NCBI GenBank assembly: GCA_025210735.1
Contig: JAOARD010000076.1
Location: forward strand, 62,001 to 126,000
Length of the DNA: 64,000 nt
Direction: 5' to 3'
From: Bacteroidales bacterium
GTDB taxonomy: Bacteria > Bacteroidota > Bacteroidia > Bacteroidales > UBA6680
The notes under the pieces were generated by a model. That model searched no databases and was not told the origin of the DNA. It saw only the letters and a list, made by a program, of their open reading frames with translations. A program made the position numbers and the translations under genes. Below are positions 26,647 through 35,718 of this stretch, piece by piece. Every line of letters begins with the position of its first letter. Position 1 is the stretch's first letter.

Positions 26647-28548
26647 TCAATTAAGTAACTCTTTTATCTTCTGCACTATCGATAAAGAGTCAAACCCACA
26701 CAATTTATGTAATTCGTCAGGTTTTCCATGTTCAATCCATCTGTCAGGAACACCTAATCGTTCTACATTTGTATTGTAGTTATTGTCAGAGAAGAATTCT
26801 ATTACAGCACTACCAAATCCTCCAACAACAGTTCCGTCCTCAATGGTAATAACCTTTTTAAAATTCTGTCCTACATGATGCAGTATATCCTCATCAACAG
26901 GTTTAACAAATATCATATTATAATGAGCAACTTTTGCTCTCTCCTCTTCAGTAAGGCTCTCTATAGCCGATAAAACAAAGTTACCCGGATGTCCTATTGA
27001 TAGTATTGCAATATCAGATCCATCACAAAGCTTCTCTCCTTTTCCTATCTCAACATTGTTAAATGGTTTTTGCCAATCAGTAAACACTCCTTCTCCTCTT
27101 GGGTATCGTATTGAGAATGCTCCTCCATCATATGTACTTGCTGTATACATAAGGTTACGCAACTCTATCTCATTCATAGGTGCCGATACAACCATATCTG
27201 GTATCATACGCATATAAGCAATATCAAACACACCATGATGTGTTGCCCCATCCTCACCAACAAGACCACCTCTGTCCATACAAAATACCACATTAAGTTT
27301 CTGCAAAGCGGCATCATGAATCACCTGATCAAATGCGCGCTGCATAAAGGTGGAGTATATATTACAGAAAGGTCTGAGCCCGTTTGCTGCCAATCCTGTT
27401 GCAAATGTTACGGCATGTTGCTCTGCTATTCCAACATCAAAGGCTCTGTCGGGCATCTCTTCCATCATATATGTAAGCGAGCAACCTGTAGGCATTGCAG
27501 GCGTAATACCAACAATATCTTCATTTTCACGAGCTAATTCAACTATTGTTTTACCAAATACATCCTGATATTTTGGCGGACTGACTTTTGGCTTTGTTAC
27601 AACTATCTTTTCGCCCGTAAATTTATCAAACTTCCCCGGAGCATGCCATGCTGTTTGATTCTCCTCAGCAGGTTTATAGCCTTTACCCTTTTTAGTAATT
27701 ACATGTAGCAGTTTCGGACCACGTATTCGTTGCATATCCTTTAAAATACGAGCCATATAAACAACGTCATGCCCATCAACAGGTCCAAAATATCTGAAAT
27801 TTAATGCTTCAAACAGATTACTACGTTTAAGAAATATCGATTTTATCGACTTCTCAAACTTCTGAGCCATCTTCTGATAATTAGGTCCCATTTTATTCAT
27901 AAAACCCAATACACCCCAAACCTCATCTTTAAACTTATTATATGTTGCCGAGGTGGTAATATCCATAAGATACTCCTTTAGTGCACCAACATTAGGATCA
28001 ATGGCCATATTGTTATCATTCAGGACAACAAGAAGATCAGACTTCTCTACACCTGCATGATTTAAACCCTCAAAAGCCATTCCTCCGGTTAAAGCACCAT
28101 CACCAATTATTGCTACAGCCTTTGACTTATCTCCTTTAAGTTTAGATGCTGTAGCCATTCCTAATGCTGCTGATATGGATGTTGAGGAGTGTCCTACTCC
28201 AAAAGCATCGTACTTACTCTCTGCCATCTTAGGGAATCCGCTAATTCCACCAAGTTTGCGGTTTGTATGAAACTGTTCACGGCGTTCTGTAAGAATCTTA
28301 TGCGGATATGCCTGATGTCCTACATCCCATACAACCTTATCATCAGGTGTATTATATGAATAATGTAGAGCAACAGCAAGCTCAACAACTCCCAGACTTG
28401 CACCAAAGTGCCCCGGGTTTGATGAAACTGCATCAATAATAAAGCATCTTAGTTCATCGCATAGTTCCGGCAACTCCGGCACCGACAATAAACGAAGATC
28501 TTCTGGTGTATATATTTTGTTCAGTAATTTATATACTGTATCGGTCAT
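26647..28548 (-). CDS. dxs: 1-deoxy-D-xylulose-5-phosphate synthase
   Basis: Thiamine-diphosphate enzyme of the MEP isoprenoid pathway, condensing pyruvate and glyceraldehyde-3-phosphate. Motifs in order: SNPGHFGASLGVVELAVAL, WDVGHQAYPHK, GHSSTSISAALGMA, the ThDP motif GDGALTGGMAFEGLN ending near NDNNMAID, YFGPVDGHD, GIAEQHAVTFATGLA and MDRGGLVGEDGATHHGVFD. It is 633 residues, full length. The downstream tRNA-Leu has its own promoter. Confidence 0.97.
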   Translation of the reverse strand: MTDTVYKLLNKIYTPEDLRLLSVPELPELCDELRCFIIDAVSSNPGHFGASLGVVELAVALHYSYNTPDDKVVWDVGHQAYPHKILTERREQFHTNRKLGGISGFPKMAESKYDAFGVGHSSTSISAALGMATASKLKGDKSKAVAIIGDGALTGGMAFEGLNHAGVEKSDLLVVLNDNNMAIDPNVGALKEYLMDITTSATYNKFKDEVWGVLGFMNKMGPNYQKMAQKFEKSIKSIFLKRSNLFEALNFRYFGPVDGHDVVYMARILKDMQRIRGPKLLHVITKKGKGYKPAEENQTAWHAPGKFDKFTGEKIVVTKPKVSPPKYQDVFGKTIVELARENEDIVGITPAMPTGCSLTYMMEEMPDRAFDVGIAEQHAVTFATGLAANGLRPFCNIYSTFMQRAFDQVIHDAALQKLNVVFCMDRGGLVGEDGATHHGVFDIAYMRMIPDMVVSAPMNEIELRNLMYTASTYDGGAFSIRYPRGEGVFTDWQKPFNNVEIGKGEKLCDGSDIAILSIGHPGNFVLSAIESLTEEERAKVAHYNMIFVKPVDEDILHHVGQNFKKVITIEDGTVVGGFGSAVIEFFSDNNYNTNVERLGVPDRWIEHGKPDELHKLCGFDSLSIVQKIKELLN

Positions 28549-28567
28549 ATAAATCTATTAAATAGGG

Positions 28568-28600
28568 CAAAGATAATATTTATATATTTGTCTGTTGCAA
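28568..28600 (-). promoter_or_regulatory. Promoter of dxs
   Basis: On the minus strand GTTTGC (-33; TTG at 28600-28598), a 22-nt spacer and TATCTTTGC (-7; TATCTTTG at 28575-28568). It implies transcription starting only about 13 nt before the dxs ATG. Confidence 0.75.
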
Positions 28601-28692
28601 ACATTAAAATTTTAATATTAGCTTATTGAAGTTGCACAAAATAATCAGTTGTAAAATACAGTTTTATTGATTAAAAAAATACAATTACAGAA

Positions 28693-29784
28693 ATGAAAAG
28701 ATTAGATAGAGCATTTTTTATACTATTAATGGCGGTATTAGTAGTAGCGTGTGTACCCGCAAAGAAACTTCATCAGACCGAGGATCTCTTATCAAAAAGT
28801 AATACACTTAACGATGAACTTACAAAAGAGAACGAAGAGCTTACAACTGAAAACAAAGAGAGTAAAGCTAAGATTGATCTGCTTGAGAAGAACATTGATA
28901 AACTAATTGCAGATAGTGTAAGACTAAACAGTGATATATACGACCTGAGAAATAAAAACCAAAGTTTAGAGGATAAATACAATGAGCTGCAACTTATGCA
29001 AGATGCTTTGATAAAAGGAAATGCTAAAGAGACTAAACGAATACTATCTGAACTGCAAAAATCGCAAAGTGACTTGCAAAACAAAGAGGATGCGCTAAGA
29101 GAACTGGAGCGTAAACTTAACCAGTGGCGAAAGGAGCTGAATGATATGCAGGATGCTCTTAACAGAAAAGAGCAGGAACTAAATGGTATGCAAAGTACAC
29201 TTTCAGGAAAAGAGAAAGAGCTGGAAGAGAAAAACAGGATACTTACAGAGAAGAATGCCAAACTACAGGAGTTGGAGAGTATTTTGGCAAAGAAAGATTC
29301 CGTTCTGCTAAATCTTAAAAACAGATTGTTAAATGCTCTTGTTGGTTATAAAGACAAAGGTTTATCAATATCATATAAAAATGGTAAGGTTTACGTATCA
29401 ATGGATGAAAAACTTCTGTTCAGATCAGGAAGTACAACTGTTGGTGATAAGGGTAAAAAAGCATTAAGAGATCTTGCAAAAGTACTTGAGAGTAATCCTG
29501 ATATCCAGATAATGGTTGAAGGTCATACAGATGATGTTCCATATCTTGGAAAAGGAAAAATTAAAGACAACTGGGATTTAAGTGTATTAAGAGCAACAAC
29601 TGTAACCCGAATTCTTCTTGAAAAATCTAAGATTGATCCTGCAAGAATAACCTCTGCCGGACGAAGCAAATATATTCCTTTAGAGAAGGGAAAATCAACA
29701 AAAGCCAGACAAAAAAACAGACGTACAGAGATTGTTTTAACTCCTAATCTTGATGAGTTGTTTAAACTTGCTGAGACAAACTAA
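28693..29784 (+). CDS. Coiled-coil lipoprotein with OmpA-like peptidoglycan-binding domain
   Basis: A lipobox (LVVAC, Cys near residue 20) predicts an outer-membrane lipoprotein. A long coiled coil (about 25-210, heptad-rich Lys/Glu/Leu) leads to a C-terminal OmpA domain (about 225-355). Visible there are LFRSGSTTV, IMVEGHTDDVPY, NWDLSVLRATTVTRIL, ITSAGRSKY and NRRTEIVL, the peptidoglycan-binding fold. It probably ties the outer membrane to the wall. It has no TPR domain, so it is unlike T9SS PorE. Single gene, divergent from dxs. Confidence 0.88.
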   Translation: MKRLDRAFFILLMAVLVVACVPAKKLHQTEDLLSKSNTLNDELTKENEELTTENKESKAKIDLLEKNIDKLIADSVRLNSDIYDLRNKNQSLEDKYNELQLMQDALIKGNAKETKRILSELQKSQSDLQNKEDALRELERKLNQWRKELNDMQDALNRKEQELNGMQSTLSGKEKELEEKNRILTEKNAKLQELESILAKKDSVLLNLKNRLLNALVGYKDKGLSISYKNGKVYVSMDEKLLFRSGSTTVGDKGKKALRDLAKVLESNPDIQIMVEGHTDDVPYLGKGKIKDNWDLSVLRATTVTRILLEKSKIDPARITSAGRSKYIPLEKGKSTKARQKNRRTEIVLTPNLDELFKLAETN

Positions 29785-29812
29785 CGACATTAATTAAATT
29801 GTAAAAACTATA

Positions 29813-29847
29813 AAAGAAGATACTTGTAATTTACGGGTATCTTCTTT
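29813..29847 (+). terminator. Hairpin after the OmpA-like gene
   Basis: AAAGAAGATAC (29813-29823) pairs with GTATCTTCTTT (29837-29847), an 11-bp perfect stem with a 13-nt loop. Only a broken T-rich stretch follows, so termination is likely but not ideal. Confidence 0.65.
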
Positions 29848-29947
29848 ATTTTAGATATAAATATAATTTTAACATAACCCCAAATTACTATATGATTTAT
29901 AACCAAATTATAATACTTCTGATCTCAGAATAGAAAAATATGAACAT

Positions 29948-30011
29948 ATGAAGAGAGCATTAAAATGATCATTATATGCAAATTCCATTTGACTATTGAA
30001 GATAAAACACA
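29948..30011 (+). repeat. Short leader module copy before the serine hydrolase gene
   Basis: A 64-nt copy beginning ATGAAGAGAGCATT, with the palindrome AATGATCATT, then GCAAATTCCATTTGAC, ending at the ATG of the next gene. A small ORF from 29965 (MIIICKFHLT.., 16 codons) overlaps that start codon as ATGA. It matches the GT4 leader with an internal deletion of about 25 nt. Confidence 0.55.
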
Positions 30012-31163
30012 ATGAAAAAAGCCATCTACACTACATTTATCTTACTTACTTTAATTGCCATATATCTTCTATTACCTGAGAGTTATTATATCAGAAAAAC
30101 TCTTATTCTTGGTAATGCAAACTACGATGATTATAAACACTTCCACAATCGTGAAATTCCATCAGCAAAACATATTCCCTGGAAAATAGATGAAAAATAT
30201 AATAGTGTGGATATACCAGAGGAGCTAATGGATACAATTACGGGATATGATCCTAATGCACTTATTATAATAAAAGATTCTACAATACTATATGAAAAAT
30301 ACTGGAACAGTTTTAACGAAAACACACTATCTAACTCTTTTTCGGTATCAAAAAGTATTGTCTCTTTACTAATAGGAGCAGCTATTGACGAAGGTAAAAT
30401 TCAAAGTCTTTTTCAACCTGTTGCAGATTTCATACCTGAATATCAGAATACTGTTAATAAGAAATTAATCCTCAGAGATCTGCTTACAATGAGTTCAGGG
30501 TTAAACTGGGAAGAGAGTCATAAAGGATTCTTCTCTATGACTGCTAAAGCCTATTATGGAAATAACCTGCATAAAATTATCTCTGATTTAAGAATAATTG
30601 AAGAACCGGGCTCTCTGTTTAAATACAGAAACGGTGATACACAGATTCTTGCATATATTATAGAATCGGCTACAGGATATAATATAAGTGAGTATACATA
30701 TAGAAAATATTGGCAACATATGGGTGCAAAAAATAAAGCACTTTGGTGTCTAGATGAAAAAGGGGGCGACGAAAAAGCCTTCTGTTGCTTTAATTCAACA
30801 GCAAGAGACATTGCACGATGGGGTCAGCTTATAAATGAGAATGGTACCTGTAACGGCAATCAGTTAATATCTAAAAAATATATTGCTCAGGCTCTATCTC
30901 CGGCCAGACATTTAAAAGATAAAAGCAAAAAAAGTGTAGACTTTTACGGATTCCAGTGGTGGATGATATCTGACTACAGAGGATTAAATATAAAATATAT
31001 GCGAGGAATTATGGGACAGTATGTTATATCTATCCCACAAAAAAATATTGTTATTGTACGCTTAGGTAATGAAAGCAGCAAAAACAGATACAGAGATATC
31101 CATCCGGAGGATATAAAACACTATATTGATGCTGCTCTGTTAATATGTTCTAACGCGAAATAA
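30012..31163 (+). CDS. Serine hydrolase of the beta-lactamase (class C / PBP4*) superfamily
   Basis: Penicillin-binding-protein-fold hydrolase. One N-terminal hydrophobic helix (about 5-22) anchors or exports it. The nucleophile motif SxxK is SVSK in NSFSVSKSIVSLL, the Tyr motif is in FKYRNGDTQIL, and a degenerate third motif falls near MRGIMGQY. DLLTMSSGLNW is also typical of the family. It is 383 residues. The third motif departs from KTG, so esterase or peptidase activity is more likely than lactamase. Its last 14 nt overlap the convergent gene. The leader carries the short form of the recurrent module. Confidence 0.85.
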   Translation: MKKAIYTTFILLTLIAIYLLLPESYYIRKTLILGNANYDDYKHFHNREIPSAKHIPWKIDEKYNSVDIPEELMDTITGYDPNALIIIKDSTILYEKYWNSFNENTLSNSFSVSKSIVSLLIGAAIDEGKIQSLFQPVADFIPEYQNTVNKKLILRDLLTMSSGLNWEESHKGFFSMTAKAYYGNNLHKIISDLRIIEEPGSLFKYRNGDTQILAYIIESATGYNISEYTYRKYWQHMGAKNKALWCLDEKGGDEKAFCCFNSTARDIARWGQLINENGTCNGNQLISKKYIAQALSPARHLKDKSKKSVDFYGFQWWMISDYRGLNIKYMRGIMGQYVISIPQKNIVIVRLGNESSKNRYRDIHPEDIKHYIDAALLICSNAK

Positions 31164-32001
31164 TTCTGCTTCGGCTATCTTTACCGTTTGTAAACCAGTT
31201 AAATGTCTTCTGATAAACTTTTTTACCATCTAAAAAGTATGCAAAATAGTGGATATCTCCATTATCCCTGTATTTCATCTTTTTAGTATATGTAATATCT
31301 TTATCTTTTATAACCACAGAGTCTAATAATGCAGTTTTGTCATTATAAAAATAGTCTCTCTGCTTAGTAGTTGATTCACCATTATATTTAACCTTTAGAA
31401 TTTCAATAGTCTTTTTGCCACTACTATTATAACTGTATTTACCTTTAATAACGATATCTTTTTCACTAATTCTGGCATCTCCCTTAATCTTAGTCTTAAC
31501 AACATCATTACTGCTATTGTACTTATACCTCAGTTGCAACTTCACTTTACCAGAAGCATCTAAATATAACTCCTCTTTTACTCTGCCCTTTGAGTCATAA
31601 ACATATCTCCTGTTATTACTATCTGATCTGGCATCGGTTTCAAGAAAATAACCTTTAGTCTCAACAACATTTCCGTTTGCATCATAATCCTTCAATATAT
31701 AAATAGCCTTTTTATCGCTATTATATATTATCTCTTTATACATATTGCCACTATTGTTATAAGAGAAAAAATGAGTCTCTTTCAGACTATTTTTATTAAC
31801 ACAATAGTAAAATGATCTTAGCTTTCTTGATTTATCTAAAGTATATGTATGCTGTTCTGCAACCGCAGCTCCAACATCGCCAAATCTGGCATCCTTATTA
31901 TAGATATATACATTTGAATAAGATATAGTATCTTTAACCTGAGCTGTACCTAATATAAACGGAAACAACACTAATGATACTAACGTAGCAAATTTCTTCA
32001 T
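31150..32001 (-). CDS. Secreted YD-repeat-like protein, function unknown
   Basis: A signal peptide (ILGTAQ, residues 1-20) is followed by about 260 residues with repeated short strands of the type YxYxSxGxxxE: FFSYNNSGNMYKE, YVYDSKGRVKEE, YKYNSSNDVVKT, YSYNSSGKKTIE and MKYRDNGDIHY. The pattern resembles RHS/YD or MORN-like beta-strand repeats of surface proteins, without the toxin core of RHS proteins. There is no T9SS sorting domain, so the protein is periplasmic or outer-membrane associated. It is the last gene after the TPR gene, 35 nt downstream. Confidence 0.7.
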   Translation of the reverse strand: MKKFATLVSLVLFPFILGTAQVKDTISYSNVYIYNKDARFGDVGAAVAEQHTYTLDKSRKLRSFYYCVNKNSLKETHFFSYNNSGNMYKEIIYNSDKKAIYILKDYDANGNVVETKGYFLETDARSDSNNRRYVYDSKGRVKEELYLDASGKVKLQLRYKYNSSNDVVKTKIKGDARISEKDIVIKGKYSYNSSGKKTIEILKVKYNGESTTKQRDYFYNDKTALLDSVVIKDKDITYTKKMKYRDNGDIHYFAYFLDGKKVYQKTFNWFTNGKDSRSRIISR

Positions 32002-32036
32002 AGGTCAGTAATTGTAAAAGTTAACCAGCTGTATAA

Positions 32037-33272
32037 TTAGTTTTTATAATACTTATTATACATCACTTCAGCAGGCTTAAATCCAAGTTTATATGCCTTT
32101 ATAACATCATCTTTTCCTGCCGGAAATCCTCCGACGTTAATCTTAGATACAGCACGCTGATAGTATGCTTCTGAATATTTATTGTTAAGCTTTAATGCTT
32201 CATTATAATCATTTATAGCAAGTTTATGCTTTCCTAGAACACCTTTAGCAACACCTCTGTTGTAAAATGCTGTAGCGTCACTCTTGTCAGAATCAATAAC
32301 CTTGTCAAACATTAATATTGCCTCAGCCGGACGTTTCAGGAATGCCAGAATATTACCCTTTCTGAAATATATCTTAGTATTCTCTGGTCTTAGCTTAATT
32401 GCCTTGTCAATATTAAGTAACGCTTGTTTTGAATTACCAAGCTGCATATATGCCATTGACACATTATAGTATGCATCAACATGGTTTTTATCAATACCTA
32501 TTACCTCTTTATAAGCATTAACAGCCTCTTCCGGTCTTTTCAGATTAGTTAATGCCAGTGCTTTAAAGTAGAACTGATCTTTATCCTTTTTATACATAAG
32601 AGAACTATCAATATCAGACAGAGCACCTTCATAATCCCCAAATTTATATCTGAATATACCTCTCTGTTTATAACCATCAGCATCTTCAGATCCTCCTTGC
32701 AATACCAGATTAAGATCAGCAATTGCTCCGGCATAATCATTCATCCCGGCTTTTGATTCTCCTCTTTTTGAATATATCGACTCGTCAGTATATCCAAATT
32801 CAAGAGCCTTATTATAATCTTTTAATGACTCATCATACTTTTTAAGTCCTGCATATGATATCCCTCGCAGATAATATCCTTCTGCCCACTTATCGTCAAG
32901 TCTAATACCTTTATTAACAACATCTATTGCTTTATTAAACTCTTTAAGTCCCACATATGCTTTACCTTTTATTGTATAATACTTTACAACAGTATCTACT
33001 TTTGCAAGTGCAATATCAATATCATCAATACTTTTCTGATACTCATTTTTTAACAGATAAAGCAAAGCTCTGTGACTTATAAAATCAATATTCTTATCAT
33101 CAATCTCTATTGCCTTGTTTATTAAATCTAACGACTTATCAACATCGTTCTCTATAACCGTAATAGATTCGTTATAATACTCATCTGCTTTATATGGCAA
33201 ATAGACAAAAAAATACAGCACAACAAGCGCTGTAATGGCAATAATAACCCCAATAGATATTTTAAGTTTCAT
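32037..33272 (-). CDS. Membrane-anchored TPR protein
   Basis: From ATG 33272 (MKLKISIGV) the protein is 411 residues: a membrane helix (about 5-25), then about eleven TPR units filling the rest, with repeated patterns such as AEGYYLRGISYAGLKKYDES and AYYNVSMAYMQLGNSKQAL. The frame stays open to 33329, but the extra 19 residues overlap the repeated leader and are not typical. It lies downstream of porP in the same direction. T9SS accessory loci often include TPR proteins, so a role in surface-protein assembly is possible but not shown. Confidence 0.8.
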   Translation of the reverse strand: MKLKISIGVIIAITALVVLYFFVYLPYKADEYYNESITVIENDVDKSLDLINKAIEIDDKNIDFISHRALLYLLKNEYQKSIDDIDIALAKVDTVVKYYTIKGKAYVGLKEFNKAIDVVNKGIRLDDKWAEGYYLRGISYAGLKKYDESLKDYNKALEFGYTDESIYSKRGESKAGMNDYAGAIADLNLVLQGGSEDADGYKQRGIFRYKFGDYEGALSDIDSSLMYKKDKDQFYFKALALTNLKRPEEAVNAYKEVIGIDKNHVDAYYNVSMAYMQLGNSKQALLNIDKAIKLRPENTKIYFRKGNILAFLKRPAEAILMFDKVIDSDKSDATAFYNRGVAKGVLGKHKLAINDYNEALKLNNKYSEAYYQRAVSKINVGGFPAGKDDVIKAYKLGFKPAEVMYNKYYKN

Positions 33273-33339
33273 ATGTCTAAATTTGTTTTTTAAGGTCATA
33301 TGGTATTGGCATGATTTAATTTTTATCATGCATGTTCAT
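33273..33339 (-). repeat. Short leader module copy before the TPR gene
   Basis: A 67-nt copy from ATG 33339 (ORF MNMHDKN) to the TPR gene ATG. It has a GCATGAT/ATCATGC hairpin, TACCATATGACC and an A-rich stretch ending ACAT before the ATG. TATATTTA about 25 nt further upstream could be its -7 box. Confidence 0.45.
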
Positions 33340-33373
33340 TAATTCAGATTTTATATAGAGTAAATATACGAAA

Positions 33374-34357
33374 TTAGAATCGTCTGTTCATCTTATAACG
33401 CCTTTTTGTTTTAGATGCACCAAATGTCATCCCCAAAACAAGCTCATGCGATCCGTTTTTACTTACCTGAGATATGTCTGTAAACAGATAATCAAATGCA
33501 TAACCAAAATGATAGTTTGCCATTCTTCCTCCAACCATTACAACCATTGCTCCGGTTGATCTATATGAAAGACCCATCCAGTAGTTCTCTCTGTAATACC
33601 CTTTAACATTAACATCAAGAGCTATGCGTTTATTCTCCTTACCTGTAAACAGAATAGAAGGTTCTACATTAAACAAACTGTTAACTCTAAACCTGTACCC
33701 TCCCATAAAGTAGTACTGACGCAATAACCTGAAGTTATCACCAGAATCATCACCTAACTTAAAATATGACTGAAACAATCTAATTGCAGAAACTCCAACA
33801 TAGTAGTTTGAAGATGACAAATATAAACCTACATTAAAATCAGGAGAGAAGAAATTCTTTTTCCCGGCTATCAATGGATCAAGCGCATCAACCAAATCCT
33901 CAGGCTGAACATCTATTCTGGTCTGACTTCCGGTAAATGTAAGTCCCATAGATAACTGAAAGTATCTGAATGGTAAGTGATATGCATAAGTAAGTTGAAG
34001 TCCGGTATTTCTTATTCGCCCATTAACATCAGTATAAAGTCCGGCTCCTAATCCAACTTTGCTCTGACCTTTTCTGCTAAGTCGACCATTAAATACGCTA
34101 CTACCTCTTCTTCTTGATTTTCCTTTAAGGTGATTCATACGTAACTCTGTACTCAACAGCTGTGTATTAGGAGCTCCTTCATAACCAATCCACTGATTAC
34201 GTGAATTTATGCTAACCATTGCATCGCCACTTGCACCAGCAGCAGCCGGATTAATCATAAACCTGTTAATCATATACTGGCTATAAAGAGGCACTTGCTG
34301 AGAGTAACCTAGCTGAGCACATAACAATAACAGAAGAAGTATAATATATTTACGCAT
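33374..34357 (-). CDS. PorP/SprF-family type IX secretion membrane protein
   Basis: Outer-membrane beta-barrel of the PorP/SprF family, which works with T9SS and anchors or helps export type B cargo. A signal peptide (GYSQQ, about residue 20) is followed by the family opening PLYSQYMINRFMINPAAAGASG, then NQWIGYEGAPNTQ, amphipathic strands, and a C-terminus rich in Lys/Arg. I start at ATG 34357; two weak start codons directly upstream are less likely. It lies directly after the type B sorting-domain gene, the usual SprB-SprF type pairing, so that protein is its probable client. Confidence 0.93.
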   Translation of the reverse strand: MRKYIILLLLLLCAQLGYSQQVPLYSQYMINRFMINPAAAGASGDAMVSINSRNQWIGYEGAPNTQLLSTELRMNHLKGKSRRRGSSVFNGRLSRKGQSKVGLGAGLYTDVNGRIRNTGLQLTYAYHLPFRYFQLSMGLTFTGSQTRIDVQPEDLVDALDPLIAGKKNFFSPDFNVGLYLSSSNYYVGVSAIRLFQSYFKLGDDSGDNFRLLRQYYFMGGYRFRVNSLFNVEPSILFTGKENKRIALDVNVKGYYRENYWMGLSYRSTGAMVVMVGGRMANYHFGYAFDYLFTDISQVSKNGSHELVLGMTFGASKTKRRYKMNRRF

Positions 34358-34445
34358 CAACACAATCTAAATTATTTCTAAAACTACAACCTATCACACA
34401 ATATGCGATTTAAACTCTTTGTAACCTGAATATATATATTTTCTA

Positions 34446-35654
34446 CTATCTAACCAATGTTACAGTACCAATAAGTTTTGGCGATCCATCATTCAGGTCT
34501 ATTATATAGTGGTATGAATCCATTCCAAGTTCATTCCCGTTCATATCACGTCCGTCCCAAGCATTTGAAGAGTTATAACCTCTTGAAGAGAATACTCTTG
34601 TTCCCCAACGTGTATAAACATCAACCGTAACATTCGGGAAATTAACCAACTTCTTAATTATCCACTTATCATTAACACCATCGTTGTTAGGTGTATATGC
34701 TACAGGAATACCCCAATCAACCTTAAATTGGTTACACTGTAAAATATTTATAGTGTCTAATGTTGCACAGAACTGATCTGCCGGATTGTAAAGATTACTA
34801 TAGAAGTTTCTTGCTTCAAAAACAATCTGCTTTTGACCAGACGTTGCATCCATTACAGTTCCAACAATATCTTTTAACCAAATACCATTAATATACCATC
34901 TATAATCATCACCACCCTCAATCAACGGATCAAGCTCAAGTGTCTCCATAGCACATAACATAGTATCTCTTCCAAGATTAACAACAGGAATATCAACAGG
35001 ATTAAGAACCAATGTATCTCTCACTCTACATCCGCTAACACTCTCAGCTGCTTCTACACTAAAAGCCTGTGATTGTGTAATTGATGCAACAGAAAGTATT
35101 GATTTATCAGCTCCTGTACCAGTAACATCTTTAAACGATTGTATTCCTCCGGTAACTTTTGCAGTAGTCCACTTATACGATGCTGAAAGAAACTTATCTG
35201 CTCCCACATTTTGCAGCTCAACAGAACCTCCCATACAAACCTGATCGCGGTCACCAAGTTCCAGGTCCGGAGAATTATACTTCATCCCAACCTCGACAGG
35301 ATCGCCCAAACATCCGGCTATAGTTAGCTCTTGTGCTATAAGTTTTACATCCTTACCAATTACCTTAATCTTATCGTTCCAATATACTCTAATTGTATCT
35401 CCGTCTCTGTTCTTATCCCAATCGTCAGATCCAATTCCGGAAACCTTCATTCCTCCGTAAAGTATTCTTCCATACTTGTTCTTTGTATCCGGCTGGCCAT
35501 CTACATATATAGTCCAGGTAAACGAACTATGTGCAAAGCCATTAACCGCATACTCATCGTAATGCTGTGAGCACACAGGCGGTACGTCCGCCCGTGACTC
35601 AGCAACAATTACTAACAGTAATGCTATAATTATATATGTGTATATAAATCTCAC
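34446..35654 (-). CDS. Surface protein with T9SS type B (gliding-motility-associated) C-terminal domain
   Basis: A signal peptide (AESRA, about residue 22) leads to Ig/PKD-like strand-rich segments (PVVNLGRDTMLCAMETLELD). The C-terminal domain has the type B hallmarks: PVAYTPNNDGVNDKWIIK, VDVYTRWGTRVF, NAWDGRDMNGNE, YHYIIDL and a final IGTVTLVR. Type B cargo is exported by T9SS and usually needs a neighbouring PorP/SprF, which is the next gene. At 402 residues it is small compared with SprB-like adhesins, so it may be a structural or assembly protein. Confidence 0.9.
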   Translation of the reverse strand: MRFIYTYIIIALLLVIVAESRADVPPVCSQHYDEYAVNGFAHSSFTWTIYVDGQPDTKNKYGRILYGGMKVSGIGSDDWDKNRDGDTIRVYWNDKIKVIGKDVKLIAQELTIAGCLGDPVEVGMKYNSPDLELGDRDQVCMGGSVELQNVGADKFLSASYKWTTAKVTGGIQSFKDVTGTGADKSILSVASITQSQAFSVEAAESVSGCRVRDTLVLNPVDIPVVNLGRDTMLCAMETLELDPLIEGGDDYRWYINGIWLKDIVGTVMDATSGQKQIVFEARNFYSNLYNPADQFCATLDTINILQCNQFKVDWGIPVAYTPNNDGVNDKWIIKKLVNFPNVTVDVYTRWGTRVFSSRGYNSSNAWDGRDMNGNELGMDSYHYIIDLNDGSPKLIGTVTLVR

Positions 35655-35718
35655 AAGAATATCTTTACTGTAATTATATTAAGAAAATAATCTCTAAATA
35701 TCTGTTTTAAATCAACTA

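Noticed and set aside
28773..29261. A 162-codon minus-strand ORF rich in Ser, Phe and Leu
   Set aside because: It is the antisense of the Glu/Lys-rich coiled coil of the OmpA lipoprotein, which forces Ser/Phe/Leu codons on the other strand.
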